Positions 1 through 7,259 of a DNA stretch of 32,889 bases are shown here, piece by piece (position 1 is the stretch's first letter; every line of letters begins with the position of its first letter). Below the pieces are notes generated by a model. The model did not search any database. It saw only the letters and a program-made list of their open reading frames with translations, and was not told where the DNA came from. Made by a program: the position numbers and the translations under genes. Source of the stretch: an uncultured Clostridium sp. (GTDB lineage: Bacteria > Bacillota > Clostridia > TANB77 > CAG-508); NCBI GenBank assembly GCA_900553015.1, contig USBY01000015.1, forward strand, positions 1-32,889, read 5' to 3'.

Positions 1-51
1 TGCCGAAAATACTTACGAGTTACCTTGTTGGGAAGATAGGCTTTCGCTAGA
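1..51 (+). rRNA. rrf: 5S ribosomal RNA, 3' end (partial)
   Basis: The first 51 bases match the last part of a clostridial 5S rRNA. A GCCGA...TACTT block is followed by the TGGGAAGATAGG block typical of helix IV/loop E, and then CGCTAGA, which would be the 3' strand of terminal helix I. The 5' two-thirds lies outside the window, so helix I cannot be checked. The closely following tRNA-Asn and terminator fit the usual end of a Firmicute rRNA operon. Confidence 0.8.
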
Positions 52-61
52 TTTTATATAT

Positions 62-137
62 TCCTCTTTAGCTCAGTTGGTAGAGCGCTCGGCTGTTAAC
101 CGATAGGTCGTTGGTTCGAGCCCAACAAGAGGAGCCA
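62..137 (+). tRNA. tRNA-Asn (anticodon GTT), rRNA-operon copy
   Basis: A complete 76-nt cloverleaf with encoded CCA. The acceptor stem is TCCTCTT/AAGAGGA, the D-stem GCTC/GAGC, the anticodon stem CTCGG/CCGAT (one G-T pair), the anticodon loop CTGTTAA with GTT at positions 34-36, and the T-stem GTTGG/CCAAC. It lies 10 nt after the 5S rRNA, so it is co-transcribed with the rRNA operon. It differs by a single T-loop base from the copy at 4857-4932. Confidence 0.97.
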
Positions 138-173
138 AAAACTGATAAGAATATAACTTATCAGTTTTTTTTT
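138..173 (+). terminator. Intrinsic terminator of the rRNA/tRNA operon
   Basis: The inverted repeat ACTGATAAG (141-149) / CTTATCAGT (157-165) has a 7-nt loop and is extended by flanking A/T pairs. A run of nine T follows. It begins right after the tRNA CCA end. Confidence 0.9.
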
Positions 174-300
174 GTTCAAAAATAAAGTAAGTAAAGCTTT
201 TTATTTTTAGATGCTAGTAATTTGCCGAGCAATGATATATAATTACTGAAATCATAATTAACAAATAAGTATTGGTATAAATTTATGGAGGTTAGTATCG

Positions 301-1161
301 ATGAAGCAAAAATTAGTTAGATTGAATTCTATTGATGGAATAGAGATGCCAGGAATCCTATATGAACCTGAAATAAGAACTAACAAAATAGTGATTGAAG
401 TGCATGGGTTATGTGGAAGCTTTTATGAAAATAGATTTATTGATATTTTAGCAATGACATATACAAATAAAGGAATAAGTTTATTGACTTTTAATAATAG
501 GGGTACCAACTTTGTCGCAGAATTATTGCAAGGAAATGAATTTAAAGTTATAGGTGGATGTCATGAAAGATTTAAAGACTGTTTATTAGATATAGAAGGT
601 GCAATAAATTTTGTAAAAGAGAAAAATTATGAGGAAGTAATATTACAAGGACATAGCTATGGCTGTAATAAAGTGATTTATTATTATAATAATAAAAAAG
701 ATGAATCTATAAAAAAACTCGTATTATTAGGTCCATGTGATATACAAAAAGAATGTAAGATGTATTTAGATGAAGATGAATATAATAATTTAGAAACAGA
801 ATCAGCTAGATTAGTTAAATAAGGTAAGCCTAGCCAATTACTTGATTTTTCACTAAACGGTAATGGAAAAATTTCAGCAGGAACTTATTACCATGATTTT
901 TTACCCAATACTGAAACAGATTTTATAAGATATCGTGAAGGTGTTAATAGTAAAAGTAAAGAATTGAATAATATTGAGATTCCAGTATTAGTTGTATTTG
1001 GCGATATGGATGAATGTGTACTAACACAAGATATAGAAATTATAGAAGGATATTTAAATAATAATATAAAAGAATGTAATATTCAAATTATAAAAGGTGC
1101 AGATCATTCGTTTACTGATAAATATAAAGAATTGGGAGAAGTAATTAATAATAATATCTAA
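301..1161 (+). pseudogene. Alpha/beta hydrolase gene interrupted by an in-frame TAA
   Basis: One reading frame runs from the ATG at 301 (GGAGG ribosome binding site about 9 nt upstream) to 1161 and is broken only by a TAA at 820-822. The N-terminal 173 residues carry an HG oxyanion-type motif (H35-G36) and the nucleophile elbow GHSYG (S119). The part after the stop, from about 823, carries the acid motif VFGDMD and the histidine motif GADHSF. Both halves are therefore needed for a Ser-Asp-His triad. The joined length of about 286 codons is normal for a serine hydrolase of this fold. A one-base change of GAA, CAA or AAA to TAA would explain the break. The truncated 173-residue product would lack Asp and His and should be inactive. 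Readthrough or a sequencing error cannot be excluded. The substrate is unknown. Confidence 0.8.
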
Positions 1162-1172
1162 AGGAGAATAAT

Positions 1173-1706
1173 ATGAAGGTTTTAATTGCAACGAAAAATC
1201 AAGGTAAAATTGAAGGTGCAAAAAAAGCATTAGAAAATTATTTCGAAAATGTTGAAATCGAAGGAATACCTGTAAATTCTGATGTACCAGATCAACCAGT
1301 TAATAAAGAAATATATATAGGTGCTAAAAATAGAGTAAAAAATTTAAAAGAATATGCTAAAAATAATAATATTAAAGCAGATTTATTTTTAGGTATAGAG
1401 AGCGGAATAAATGATTTATTAGGAAGATGGATGATTACAAATATAGCTGTAATTGAAGATAATGATGATTTCGAAAGTTATGGTACAAGTCCTTCTTTTC
1501 CAGTTCCAGATAATTTAGTACAAAAAGTATTAGATACAAATTTAAGTAAAGCCATGGATACTGTACTAGGAGAAGACAAAGAAAGACATAACCATAGTGG
1601 AGGGATTCAATTATTAACACATAATAAAATTTCAAGAATTGATTTAACAGAAGATGCTTTTATAATGGCATTAACTAAATATATTAACGGAGAAAAGTGG
1701 AGATAA
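1173..1706 (+). CDS. DUF84 family inosine/xanthosine triphosphatase (YjjX-like)
   Basis: A protein of 177 residues, the usual size for the DUF84/YjjX family of non-canonical purine NTPases, which hydrolyse ITP/XTP and keep deaminated purines out of the nucleotide pool. The N-terminus MKVLIATKNQGKIEGA is the family's phosphate-binding start. LGIESGIND in the middle and a C-terminal segment around GEDKERHNHSGG fit the family pattern. The start is set by AAGGAG 7-8 nt upstream. It starts 11 nt after the disrupted hydrolase, so the two were probably co-transcribed. Function is assigned from family resemblance. Confidence 0.8.
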   Translation: MKVLIATKNQGKIEGAKKALENYFENVEIEGIPVNSDVPDQPVNKEIYIGAKNRVKNLKEYAKNNNIKADLFLGIESGINDLLGRWMITNIAVIEDNDDFESYGTSPSFPVPDNLVQKVLDTNLSKAMDTVLGEDKERHNHSGGIQLLTHNKISRIDLTEDAFIMALTKYINGEKWR

Positions 1707-1734
1707 ATTATTAATAAAAGAAGGGATTTTTTAT

Positions 1735-2073
1735 ATGAATATAGAAGTAAACAGAGTATTAATTACTGTAACAGTACCAACAGAAAATGCTGAAGAGTTA
1801 AGAAAAGCTATTTGTGATGCAGGAGCAGGAGTTATTGGCAATTATACATATTGCACATCAAATGTCATAACTAAAGGAACGTTTATACCAAATAAACAAT
1901 CTAATCCATATATAGGAGAAAAAGAAAAATTAGAAATTGTGGAAGAAGAAAAAATAGAAACGGTATGTGACGTAAAAATATTAAAACAAGTATTAAATAG
2001 ATTACGAGAAGTACATCCATATGAAGAGCCAGCTATAAATATTATACCTCTTATTGATGAAGAAAGTTTATAA
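1735..2073 (+). CDS. YqfO/NIF3-associated PII-like domain protein
   Basis: A small 112-residue protein that looks like a free-standing version of the CutA/PII-like insert domain found in YqfO/NIF3 proteins (COG3323 type). The diagnostic C-terminal HPYEEPA motif (about residues 95-101) is intact. Before it lies a beta-alpha-beta opening (VLITVTVPTENAEELRKAI) and a GAGVIGNYTYC segment typical of the group. The biochemical role of the stand-alone family is not established. In the fused forms the domain sits on a dinuclear-metal protein and is thought to be regulatory or metal-related. A purine-rich AGAAGGG site precedes the ATG. Its position 28 nt after the DUF84 gene suggests one operon. Confidence 0.75.
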   Translation: MNIEVNRVLITVTVPTENAEELRKAICDAGAGVIGNYTYCTSNVITKGTFIPNKQSNPYIGEKEKLEIVEEEKIETVCDVKILKQVLNRLREVHPYEEPAINIIPLIDEESL

Positions 2074-2148
2074 AAATTTTATTATACTATTGGATAAATT
2101 ACATATTATATGATAATATGTAGAAAAATGTTGAAAGGAGTTGCTGTT

Positions 2149-2889
2149 ATGAATTTAGAGCTTCCAAAAAACAATGTTGTATTTGATGACAACATGGGAG
2201 AGGTGAAAAATGGTATTCTGTATATATATCGGCTAAATAGTTTTTATGATTTGATGTATGAAATTGCATATATTGTATATGGCACAGATAAATGCTGGTA
2301 TTGTGGTAAGCCCTGTAGAAGAGGAAAGGGAAGACCAAATGATTCACGTGCAAAAATAACGTTAGATCATTTAATTCCAACAAGTATTGGTGGTCCAACA
2401 ATAGTAAATAATTTAAGACCAGCGTGTCATACATGTAATGATCAGCAAAAGGGGGATTTAACATCAGAGCAATTTTTCGAAATCCTAGCTTTACAAAAGC
2501 AATTAAATAAATGCTCAAATCAAGCAGAGAGGAATTATTTAAATAAAAAGATTGCAATGAGACGTCTCGAAATGCGGGATGAAAATACAGATAAGCGAAG
2601 AGGGATTATTCCATATTTACCGAAAGAATGGACTTCAAAGAAGATATCAGGTGATTTAATAGGTACAATATCACCGGACATACAGCTTGGTAGTCAATTC
2701 AAAAAACAAGATGAATTTTATAGAAAATATAAAAGAATAAAATTCCCATTGATTATCAGTGATAATGGATATCTGCTGGCAGGATATAATTCAGTAGCAA
2801 TTTCTAAAAAGTACAGAATACCATGGCAGCTTGAAAAAATTGTATTGGAAAATGTTGTTGTTTATCTTAGAAGGGGAACGCCATATTAA
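2149..2889 (+). CDS. HNH endonuclease family protein
   Basis: A protein of 246 residues. The HNH nuclease core lies around residues 48-105. Two zinc-binding knuckles (CWYC at 49-52 and CHTC at 93-96) flank LDHLIP (D73-H74) and end in N97. DHLIPTSIGG followed by NNLRPACHTCN is the standard betabetaalpha-metal arrangement. The C-terminal 140 residues are not recognised. An in-frame ATG exists 39 nt upstream (2110), but GAAAGGAG at 2133-2140 places the start at 2149. The base composition is richer in G/C than in neighbours (27 of 60 bases at 2281-2340), which points to transfer. Nothing nearby indicates a phage terminase or intron, so it may be a solitary selfish or defence nuclease; target unknown. 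Confidence 0.8.
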   Translation: MNLELPKNNVVFDDNMGEVKNGILYIYRLNSFYDLMYEIAYIVYGTDKCWYCGKPCRRGKGRPNDSRAKITLDHLIPTSIGGPTIVNNLRPACHTCNDQQKGDLTSEQFFEILALQKQLNKCSNQAERNYLNKKIAMRRLEMRDENTDKRRGIIPYLPKEWTSKKISGDLIGTISPDIQLGSQFKKQDEFYRKYKRIKFPLIISDNGYLLAGYNSVAISKKYRIPWQLEKIVLENVVVYLRRGTPY

Positions 2890-2901
2890 GGCGTTCCTCT
2901 T
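2871..2901 (+). terminator. Strong hairpin spanning the HNH stop codon
   Basis: A 12-bp stem (2871-2882 with 2890-2901, one G-T pair) encloses a 7-nt loop that contains the TAA stop of the HNH gene. It ends in TCTT but has no real T-run afterwards. It may act as a weak terminator or as a 3'-end stabiliser. Confidence 0.4.
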
Positions 2902-2960
2902 GCATCTAATATCTTAATTTGGTAGAATACGTAATATATGAAAATGGAGGTACATAAATA

Positions 2961-3515
2961 GTGAAAGAAGAATTTTTAATGTTATTAAGAAGTGTAAATA
3001 GAGAAGGAATGGATGAATTAATTAATTTTATTGAAAAATCAGACTTTTTTAAGGCACCAGCAAGTACAAGATTTCATGGGAGTTATGAAGGAGGACTTTT
3101 AGAGCATAGCTTAAATGTATATAAATTATTATGCGAAAAAGTAAAAAATTGTCCAGTGGAAATAAATGTATCACAAGACAGTTTAATAATAATTGGATTA
3201 TTACATGATATATGTAAAGCTAATTTTTATAAAGTTGATTATAGAAATGCAAAAAATAGTTTAGGAGTATGGGAAAAGGTACCATATTATACAATTGATG
3301 ATACAATACCATATGGACATGGTGAAAAATCTGTAATGATGATTAGTGAATATATAAAATTAACTGTAGAAGAAAAATATTGTATTAGATGGCATATGGG
3401 ATTTACAGAGCCAAAAGAGCTTTATAACACTTTAGGTCAAGCGTATAAGAAGTATCCATTAGCTTTATTAACTCATGAAGCTGATTTAGAAACTACATAT
3501 TTTTATGATATATAA
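2961..3515 (+). CDS. HD-domain phosphohydrolase-like protein
   Basis: A 184-residue metal-dependent HD-superfamily protein. Visible metal-ligand motifs are H49 (LLEHS), the HD pair H82-D83 (LLHDICK), H120 (YGHGEK) and a late HEAD motif near residue 173. It resembles small stand-alone HD proteins found in Firmicutes and phages, whose substrates are usually nucleotides, but the exact substrate cannot be read from sequence. It uses a GTG start at 2961, with TGGAGG at 2945-2950 supporting that choice. It ends in a bidirectional terminator facing coaD. Confidence 0.75.
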   Translation: MKEEFLMLLRSVNREGMDELINFIEKSDFFKAPASTRFHGSYEGGLLEHSLNVYKLLCEKVKNCPVEINVSQDSLIIIGLLHDICKANFYKVDYRNAKNSLGVWEKVPYYTIDDTIPYGHGEKSVMMISEYIKLTVEEKYCIRWHMGFTEPKELYNTLGQAYKKYPLALLTHEADLETTYFYDI

Positions 3516-3518
3516 AAT

Positions 3519-3551
3519 AAAAACTACTAAAATATATTTTAGTAGTTTTTT
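3519..3551. terminator. Bidirectional terminator between convergent genes
   Basis: The inverted repeat AAACTACTAAAA (3521-3532) / TTTTAGTAGTTT (3537-3548) has T-runs in both directions. It serves the HD gene on the plus strand and coaD on the minus strand, whose stop codon (3539-3541) lies inside the stem. Confidence 0.85.
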
Positions 3552-4021
3552 GATTTTAAGTTTAATTTTTTTATTACAGAATTAGGCACATAGTTAGAGA
3601 TATCTCTATTATTATTTATAAGATCCATAATCATAGTAGAACTTATAAAACCATATTTCCCAGATCTAATATAAATAGTATCTAAATTTGAAAGTTCTTC
3701 ATTAATTTTAGCGACATTTTCTTCATAATGATAGTCCATATCATTTCTAAGGCCTCTTATAATATAATTACAATTGCAAGAAATTGCTGCATCAACTGAT
3801 AAATTATCATATGAAATTACATCAACATTTGATAAATTTTCTTCGATTAAACAATCTTTTATAGCATCTTCCATTAATTCTTTTGGAAAACGTCTATCTT
3901 TAACAGAATTTATACCAATACCAATAATTACTTTATCAAATAATTTGCTAGCAGATTTTACTACATGTAAATGTCCATTTGTGAAAGGATCAAAACTTCC
4001 TGGATAAAAGCCAATATTCAT
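3539..4021 (-). CDS. coaD: Phosphopantetheine adenylyltransferase
   Basis: This enzyme transfers AMP from ATP to 4'-phosphopantetheine to make dephospho-CoA, the fourth step of coenzyme A synthesis in the cytoplasm. The 160-residue length is standard. The protein opens with MNIGFYPGSFDPFTNGH, which contains the nucleotidyltransferase TNGH motif (residues 14-17). RGLR lies at 89-92 and the ISSTM segment at 126-130. A longer frame begins 36 nt upstream, but GGAGG sits just before the ATG at 4019-4021, so the shorter start is chosen. It is transcribed from its own promoter at 4049-4077. The next enzyme of the pathway, coaE, is also in this window at 29999. Confidence 0.96.
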   Translation of the reverse strand: MNIGFYPGSFDPFTNGHLHVVKSASKLFDKVIIGIGINSVKDRRFPKELMEDAIKDCLIEENLSNVDVISYDNLSVDAAISCNCNYIIRGLRNDMDYHYEENVAKINEELSNLDTIYIRSGKYGFISSTMIMDLINNNRDISNYVPNSVIKKLNLKSKNY

Positions 4022-4048
4022 ATTATTACCTCCATATAACTTTAATGT

Positions 4049-4077
4049 ATTATACAATTATTAATTAGTAATTACAA
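4049..4077 (-). promoter_or_regulatory. Sigma-A promoter of coaD
   Basis: Read on the minus strand, TTGTAA is followed by a 17-nt spacer and a perfect TATAAT, about 28 nt before the coaD start. Confidence 0.7.
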
Positions 4078-4093
4078 TAAATAAAAAATATAA

Positions 4094-4122
4094 TTGCATA
4101 AAAAATTTTTATAATATATAAT
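4094..4122 (+). promoter_or_regulatory. Sigma-A promoter of the HDIG gene
   Basis: TTGCAT (4094-4099), a 17-nt A/T spacer and TATAAT (4117-4122), about 22 nt before the ATG at 4144. Confidence 0.7.
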
Positions 4123-4143
4123 CAAAAAAGTGGAGGAAATATA

Positions 4144-4788
4144 ATGGATAGATTATCGATAGAAGAGGCATATAAACTACTAGAAGAAGCACCAAGAAAT
4201 AATAAAGAATTATGGATAAAGCATTCAGTAAATGTTGCAATAGTTGCTGAAAGATTAGCTGATCAATTGAATTTAGATAGCAAAAAAGCTTATGTATTGG
4301 GGTTAGTACATGATATAGGAAGAAGAGCCAGAGAGCATGTGGGATTAAGACATATTATAGAAGGATATAATTATTTAAAAGATTTGGGTTATGAAGAAGA
4401 GGGGAGAGTGTGTTTAACTCATACTTTTTATGCTAGAAATTTAGTAATACCAAATTTAACTAAAAAAGATACAAATCTTACTAGAAATGAAATTGATTTT
4501 ATTGCAGATTATATAAATAAAAATGGATTTAATATATATGATAAAATTTTGCAAGTTGCAGACAATATGGGAAGTGCAAGTGGAATAAACACAATAGAAC
4601 GAAGAAGAACAGAAAGTATGTTAAGATATGGTATAACAGATGTTTCTGAAAAAAATTTACAAGGAATATTTAATGTACAAGCTGAAATAGAGGAAAAATT
4701 AGGATATTCTATATATTATTTATTTCCAGAAGTAACAGACAATATTTCTAAAACGTTAATAAAAGATGTTGTAAAAATTAAAAAATAA
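4144..4788 (+). CDS. HDIG-type HD-domain hydrolase
   Basis: A 214-residue protein with a full HD metal site: H27 (IKHSVN), H56-D57 in LVHDIGR, H93 (LTHTF) and D140 (VADNMG). The HDIG signature groups it with small phosphohydrolases that act on nucleotides or nucleotide second messengers. YqeK-type Ap4A hydrolases have the same fold, but the motifs here do not match YqeK closely, so no specific substrate is proposed. A TGGAGGAA ribosome binding site precedes the ATG. It is divergent from coaD, and no terminator precedes the tRNA promoter downstream. Confidence 0.75.
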   Translation: MDRLSIEEAYKLLEEAPRNNKELWIKHSVNVAIVAERLADQLNLDSKKAYVLGLVHDIGRRAREHVGLRHIIEGYNYLKDLGYEEEGRVCLTHTFYARNLVIPNLTKKDTNLTRNEIDFIADYINKNGFNIYDKILQVADNMGSASGINTIERRRTESMLRYGITDVSEKNLQGIFNVQAEIEEKLGYSIYYLFPEVTDNISKTLIKDVVKIKK

Positions 4789-4807
4789 AATTTTTTTGAA
4801 TAAAATC

Positions 4808-4836
4808 TTGCAAGAAAAAATATAATAGTATATAAT
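4808..4836 (+). promoter_or_regulatory. Promoter of the second tRNA-Asn
   Basis: TTGCAA (4808-4813), a 17-nt spacer and TATAAT (4831-4836), placing transcription start about 14 nt before the mature tRNA. Confidence 0.8.
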
Positions 4837-4856
4837 ACAAATTGTAATATATAGAT

Positions 4857-4932
4857 TCCTCTTTAGCTCAGTTGGTAGAGCGCTCGGCTGTTAACCGATA
4901 GGTCGTTGGTTCGAGTCCAACAAGAGGAGCCA
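4857..4932 (+). tRNA. tRNA-Asn (anticodon GTT), stand-alone copy
   Basis: A 76-nt cloverleaf identical to 62-137 except for one base in the T-loop (TTCGAGT instead of TTCGAGC). The anticodon is GTT and the CCA is encoded. It has its own promoter and terminator, so it is expressed independently of the rRNA operon. Confidence 0.97.
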
Positions 4933-4936
4933 AAAA

Positions 4937-4966
4937 GAAAAAGTCCATTTTAATGGACTTTTTTTT
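4937..4966 (+). terminator. Terminator of the tRNA-Asn unit
   Basis: AAGTCCAT (4941-4948) and ATGGACTT (4953-4960) form a hairpin with a 4-nt loop, followed by a run of eight T. Confidence 0.9.
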
Positions 4967-5029
4967 GCATGTTTCTAGAAAATAAACTTTAACTATGATA
5001 AGATGAGTAAAAATTTCTAAGGAGAACTC

Positions 5030-5491
5030 ATGTTAAAAATATATAATATTAAAGATAAACAAGAATATTTAAAAGAAGTTGCAATACTAACACAAAAAGA
5101 ATGGGGCAAAACTAGTAATACTCAAGCTGAATTTAATAAAAAAATATTAAGAAAAATAGAAAAAATAAAAAACAACTTAGACAATAAAAATTATTGTAAA
5201 TTAATTTTACTCGATAATGATGAATTGATAGGTTTTATATCTATATTTGAACATGATTGTGACGAAAGACAAGATTTATCACCTTGGTATGCAACTATGT
5301 TTGTAAAAAAAGAGTATAGAGGAAACGGGTATTCAAAGATTTTAAATGATGCAATCTTGAAAGAGGCAAAATCAAGAGGATTTAAAAGACTTTATTTAAA
5401 AACTACATTAGATAATTATTATGAAAAGTTTGGAGCAAAATATTTAGAAACTTTAGCTAATAATGAGAAAATATATTATTTTGAAATATAA
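5030..5491 (+). CDS. GNAT family N-acetyltransferase
   Basis: A 153-residue acetyl-CoA-dependent acyltransferase. The acetyl-CoA pyrophosphate-binding motif is RGNGYS (R97-G98-N99-G100), preceded by the beta-4 strand YATMFVKKEY and followed by an amphipathic helix. The C-terminus (YYEKFGAKYLE) has the usual GNAT YEKxGF-like element. The acceptor substrate is unknown. AAGGAG lies 8-9 nt upstream of the ATG. The convergent orphan gene downstream is separated from it by a hairpin. Confidence 0.82.
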   Translation: MLKIYNIKDKQEYLKEVAILTQKEWGKTSNTQAEFNKKILRKIEKIKNNLDNKNYCKLILLDNDELIGFISIFEHDCDERQDLSPWYATMFVKKEYRGNGYSKILNDAILKEAKSRGFKRLYLKTTLDNYYEKFGAKYLETLANNEKIYYFEI

Positions 5492-5530
5492 GGACTAAAG
5501 GCTGTAAGATGCAAATCTTACAGCCCTTTA
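5490..5530 (-). terminator. Hairpin between convergent genes
   Basis: An 11-bp perfect stem GGCTGTAAGAT (5500-5510) / ATCTTACAGCC (5515-5525) with a 4-nt loop. On the minus strand it is followed by TTTAGTCCTT, so it probably terminates the 5539-5787 gene. The T-tract is interrupted and the plus-strand side is weaker. Confidence 0.6.
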
Positions 5531-5538
5531 AAAGAGAA

Positions 5539-5787
5539 TCAATCTTCATATTCGTACCACTTCTTATGACGAGTATGCATAGCGGAATTGATATATGCTC
5601 CTTTAGCCAAAGAATTAACGGTGTTATTGTATAAACACTGCGTAAATATTCTGTCAAATTCCTGTGGGTCAAATTCTGGAATGTCAATGGTACTAAGCAT
5701 TTCATCAAATAGTGGCCAAAAAGCCCTAAGTTCAGGGTCTTGTTTAAATTCAGTTAATCTCCGAATTATTTCTTCTCTTTTTTCCAT
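5539..5787 (-). CDS. Hypothetical protein, 82 residues
   Basis: No family recognised. It is a small, acidic, soluble, probably helical protein (MEKREEIIRRLTEFKQDP..., ending KKWYEYED) with no membrane segment. An in-frame TTG lies 6 nt upstream, but AAAGGAG with 9-nt spacing favours the ATG at 5785-5787. It has a consensus promoter (5820-5848) and a hairpin after its stop. It is less AT-biased than the adjacent genes, consistent with a single-gene acquisition. The promoter, ribosome binding site and terminator together make it a credible gene. Confidence 0.65.
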   Translation of the reverse strand: MEKREEIIRRLTEFKQDPELRAFWPLFDEMLSTIDIPEFDPQEFDRIFTQCLYNNTVNSLAKGAYINSAMHTRHKKWYEYED

Positions 5788-5819
5788 ATTCAACTGCTCC
5801 TTTCAAATAGCTAAATATA

Positions 5820-5848
5820 ATTATACTATAATTAACATAATTTGTAAA
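5820..5848 (-). promoter_or_regulatory. Promoter of the 82-residue orphan gene
   Basis: On the minus strand TTTACA, a 17-nt spacer and TATAAT, ending about 33 nt before the ATG. Confidence 0.75.
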
Positions 5849-5891
5849 ATAAGAGAGAAAATAAATATGGATAGCCTAAAAATATAAAGTA

Positions 5892-5900
5892 TGTTATACT
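5892..5900 (+). promoter_or_regulatory. Extended -10 promoter of the serine dehydratase gene
   Basis: TG-T-TATACT, an extended -10 element, lies 22 nt before the start codon. No convincing -35 element is visible. The transcript would have a leader of only about 16 nt. Confidence 0.5.
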
Positions 5901-5922
5901 TACTTTGCAAAGGAGAAGACGT

Positions 5923-7155
5923 ATGAAATCGATAAAAGAATTATATAAAATAGGCAATGGTCCATCTAGTTCACATACTATGGGACCAAAAAAAGCAGCA
6001 TTATTATTAAAAGAAAAATACCCAACTGCAGACTTATATAAAATCATATTATATGGTTCATTAGCGTTTACAGGAAAGGGACATTTAACAGATAAAATAA
6101 TCTTAGAAGCTTTAAAACCAAGTAATGTAGAAATAATTTTTAATAAAGAAATAAAAGAAATAAAACATCCAAATACAATGGATTTAATAGCATTAAAAAA
6201 TGAAAAAGAATTAGGCAAATTTAGAGCTTATTCAATAGGTGGAGGAAGTATACAAATAGAAGGAGAGGACTTCCAGGAAGAACAAGACATCTATGATTTT
6301 ACAACATATACTGATATAAAAAATAATTGTAAAGAAAAGAATATTTCATTATTAGAGTATGTATATACACAGGAAGATAGCAATTTAAAAGAATATTTAA
6401 AAACAGTTTGGCAGACTATGAAAAAAACATTAGAAGAGGGCTTAAAACAAGAAGGATTAATTCCAGGAAGATTAAAGATAACAAAAAAAGCAAAAACGTT
6501 ATATAGTAAAGAATTAAAAAATGAAACTGCAGACTTAAAAAGGACTAGATTGTTAACAGCATATGCATATGCTACAAGTGAGCAAAATGCATCAGGAGGA
6601 ATGATTGTAACAGCACCAACATGTGGTGCATCAGGGGTTTTACCAGCAGTATTATATTATCTATATAAACAAGAAAATGTTACTGAAGCTAAAATATTAG
6701 AAGGTTTAGCTATTGCAGGATTAATTGGAAATTTGGTAAAGACAAATGCTTCAATTAGTGGTGCAGAATGTGGATGTCAAGCTGAGATTGGAACTGCTTG
6801 TTCAATGGCGGCAGCTGCATATGCATATATAAAAGGGCATTCAATAGATATTATTGAATGTGCAGCAGAAATAGCAATGGAGCATCATTTAGGTTTAACT
6901 TGTGATCCTATTTATGGATATGTACAAATACCTTGTATAGAAAGAAACGCAGTAGCATCAATTAGAGCAATAGATTCAGCTAATATGGCATCACTTTTAT
7001 ATAAAGATAGCAAAATTTCATTTGATTTAGTTGTCGAAACAATGTATGAAACTGGAAAAGACTTAGGAAGCCATTATAGGGAAACAAGCAAAGGTGGTTT
7101 GGCTAAAAAGTATTGTAGAAATAAATTCTATAATGACAATATGGAAGAGGAGTAA
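5923..7155 (+). CDS. sdaA: L-serine ammonia-lyase, iron-sulfur type, single chain
   Basis: Deaminates L-serine to pyruvate and ammonia using an oxygen-sensitive [4Fe-4S] cluster. The 410-residue chain carries the beta-type region first (GPSSSHTMGP, residues 13-22, and YGSLAFTGKGH) and the alpha-type catalytic region from about residue 210 (TAPTCGASG with C234, ECGCQAEIG with C283 and C285, CDPIYG with C327, QIPC with C338). These cysteines include the expected cluster ligands. It is shorter than the roughly 454-residue enterobacterial enzymes but complete. The chosen ATG follows AAAGGAG; a TTG 18 nt upstream is rejected because it overlaps that site. It may direct serine into pyruvate in a fermentative metabolism. 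Confidence 0.93.
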   Translation: MKSIKELYKIGNGPSSSHTMGPKKAALLLKEKYPTADLYKIILYGSLAFTGKGHLTDKIILEALKPSNVEIIFNKEIKEIKHPNTMDLIALKNEKELGKFRAYSIGGGSIQIEGEDFQEEQDIYDFTTYTDIKNNCKEKNISLLEYVYTQEDSNLKEYLKTVWQTMKKTLEEGLKQEGLIPGRLKITKKAKTLYSKELKNETADLKRTRLLTAYAYATSEQNASGGMIVTAPTCGASGVLPAVLYYLYKQENVTEAKILEGLAIAGLIGNLVKTNASISGAECGCQAEIGTACSMAAAAYAYIKGHSIDIIECAAEIAMEHHLGLTCDPIYGYVQIPCIERNAVASIRAIDSANMASLLYKDSKISFDLVVETMYETGKDLGSHYRETSKGGLAKKYCRNKFYNDNMEEE

Positions 7156-7194
7156 AATATAATTTATAGTTATACCTGAATGAGTATTTTGTAT

Positions 7195-7223
7195 TTTACA
7201 TAATACTATAAATGAACTATAAT
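7195..7223 (+). promoter_or_regulatory. Promoter of the histidine phosphatase gene
   Basis: TTTACA (7195-7200), a 17-nt spacer and TATAAT (7218-7223), 37 nt before the ATG. Confidence 0.75.
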
Positions 7224-7259
7224 TTTATCTATAAAGTTTGACTATAAAGGAGAGGAAAA

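Noticed and set aside
820..822. TAA read as a sense codon (alternative genetic code)
   Set aside because: Most genes in the window end in TAA at sensible places, so TAA works as a stop here.
2110..2148. Longer N-terminus for the HNH protein
   Set aside because: The GAAAGGAG site at 2133-2140 lies inside this extension and is correctly spaced for the ATG at 2149.
2101..2900. HNH gene as part of a prophage or group I/II intron
   Set aside because: There is no terminase, portal, integrase or intron-like structure nearby, and the flanking genes are intact chromosomal genes.
4144..4788. YqeK-type Ap4A hydrolase next to a nucleotidyltransferase
   Set aside because: The neighbour is coaD rather than nadD, it is divergent, and the motif spacing and length do not match YqeK.
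5832..6218. Minus-strand frame of 128 codons over the serine dehydratase gene
   Set aside because: It is antisense to a well-supported gene, has no ribosome binding site, and its product is a low-complexity Phe/Ile/Ser-rich shadow translation.
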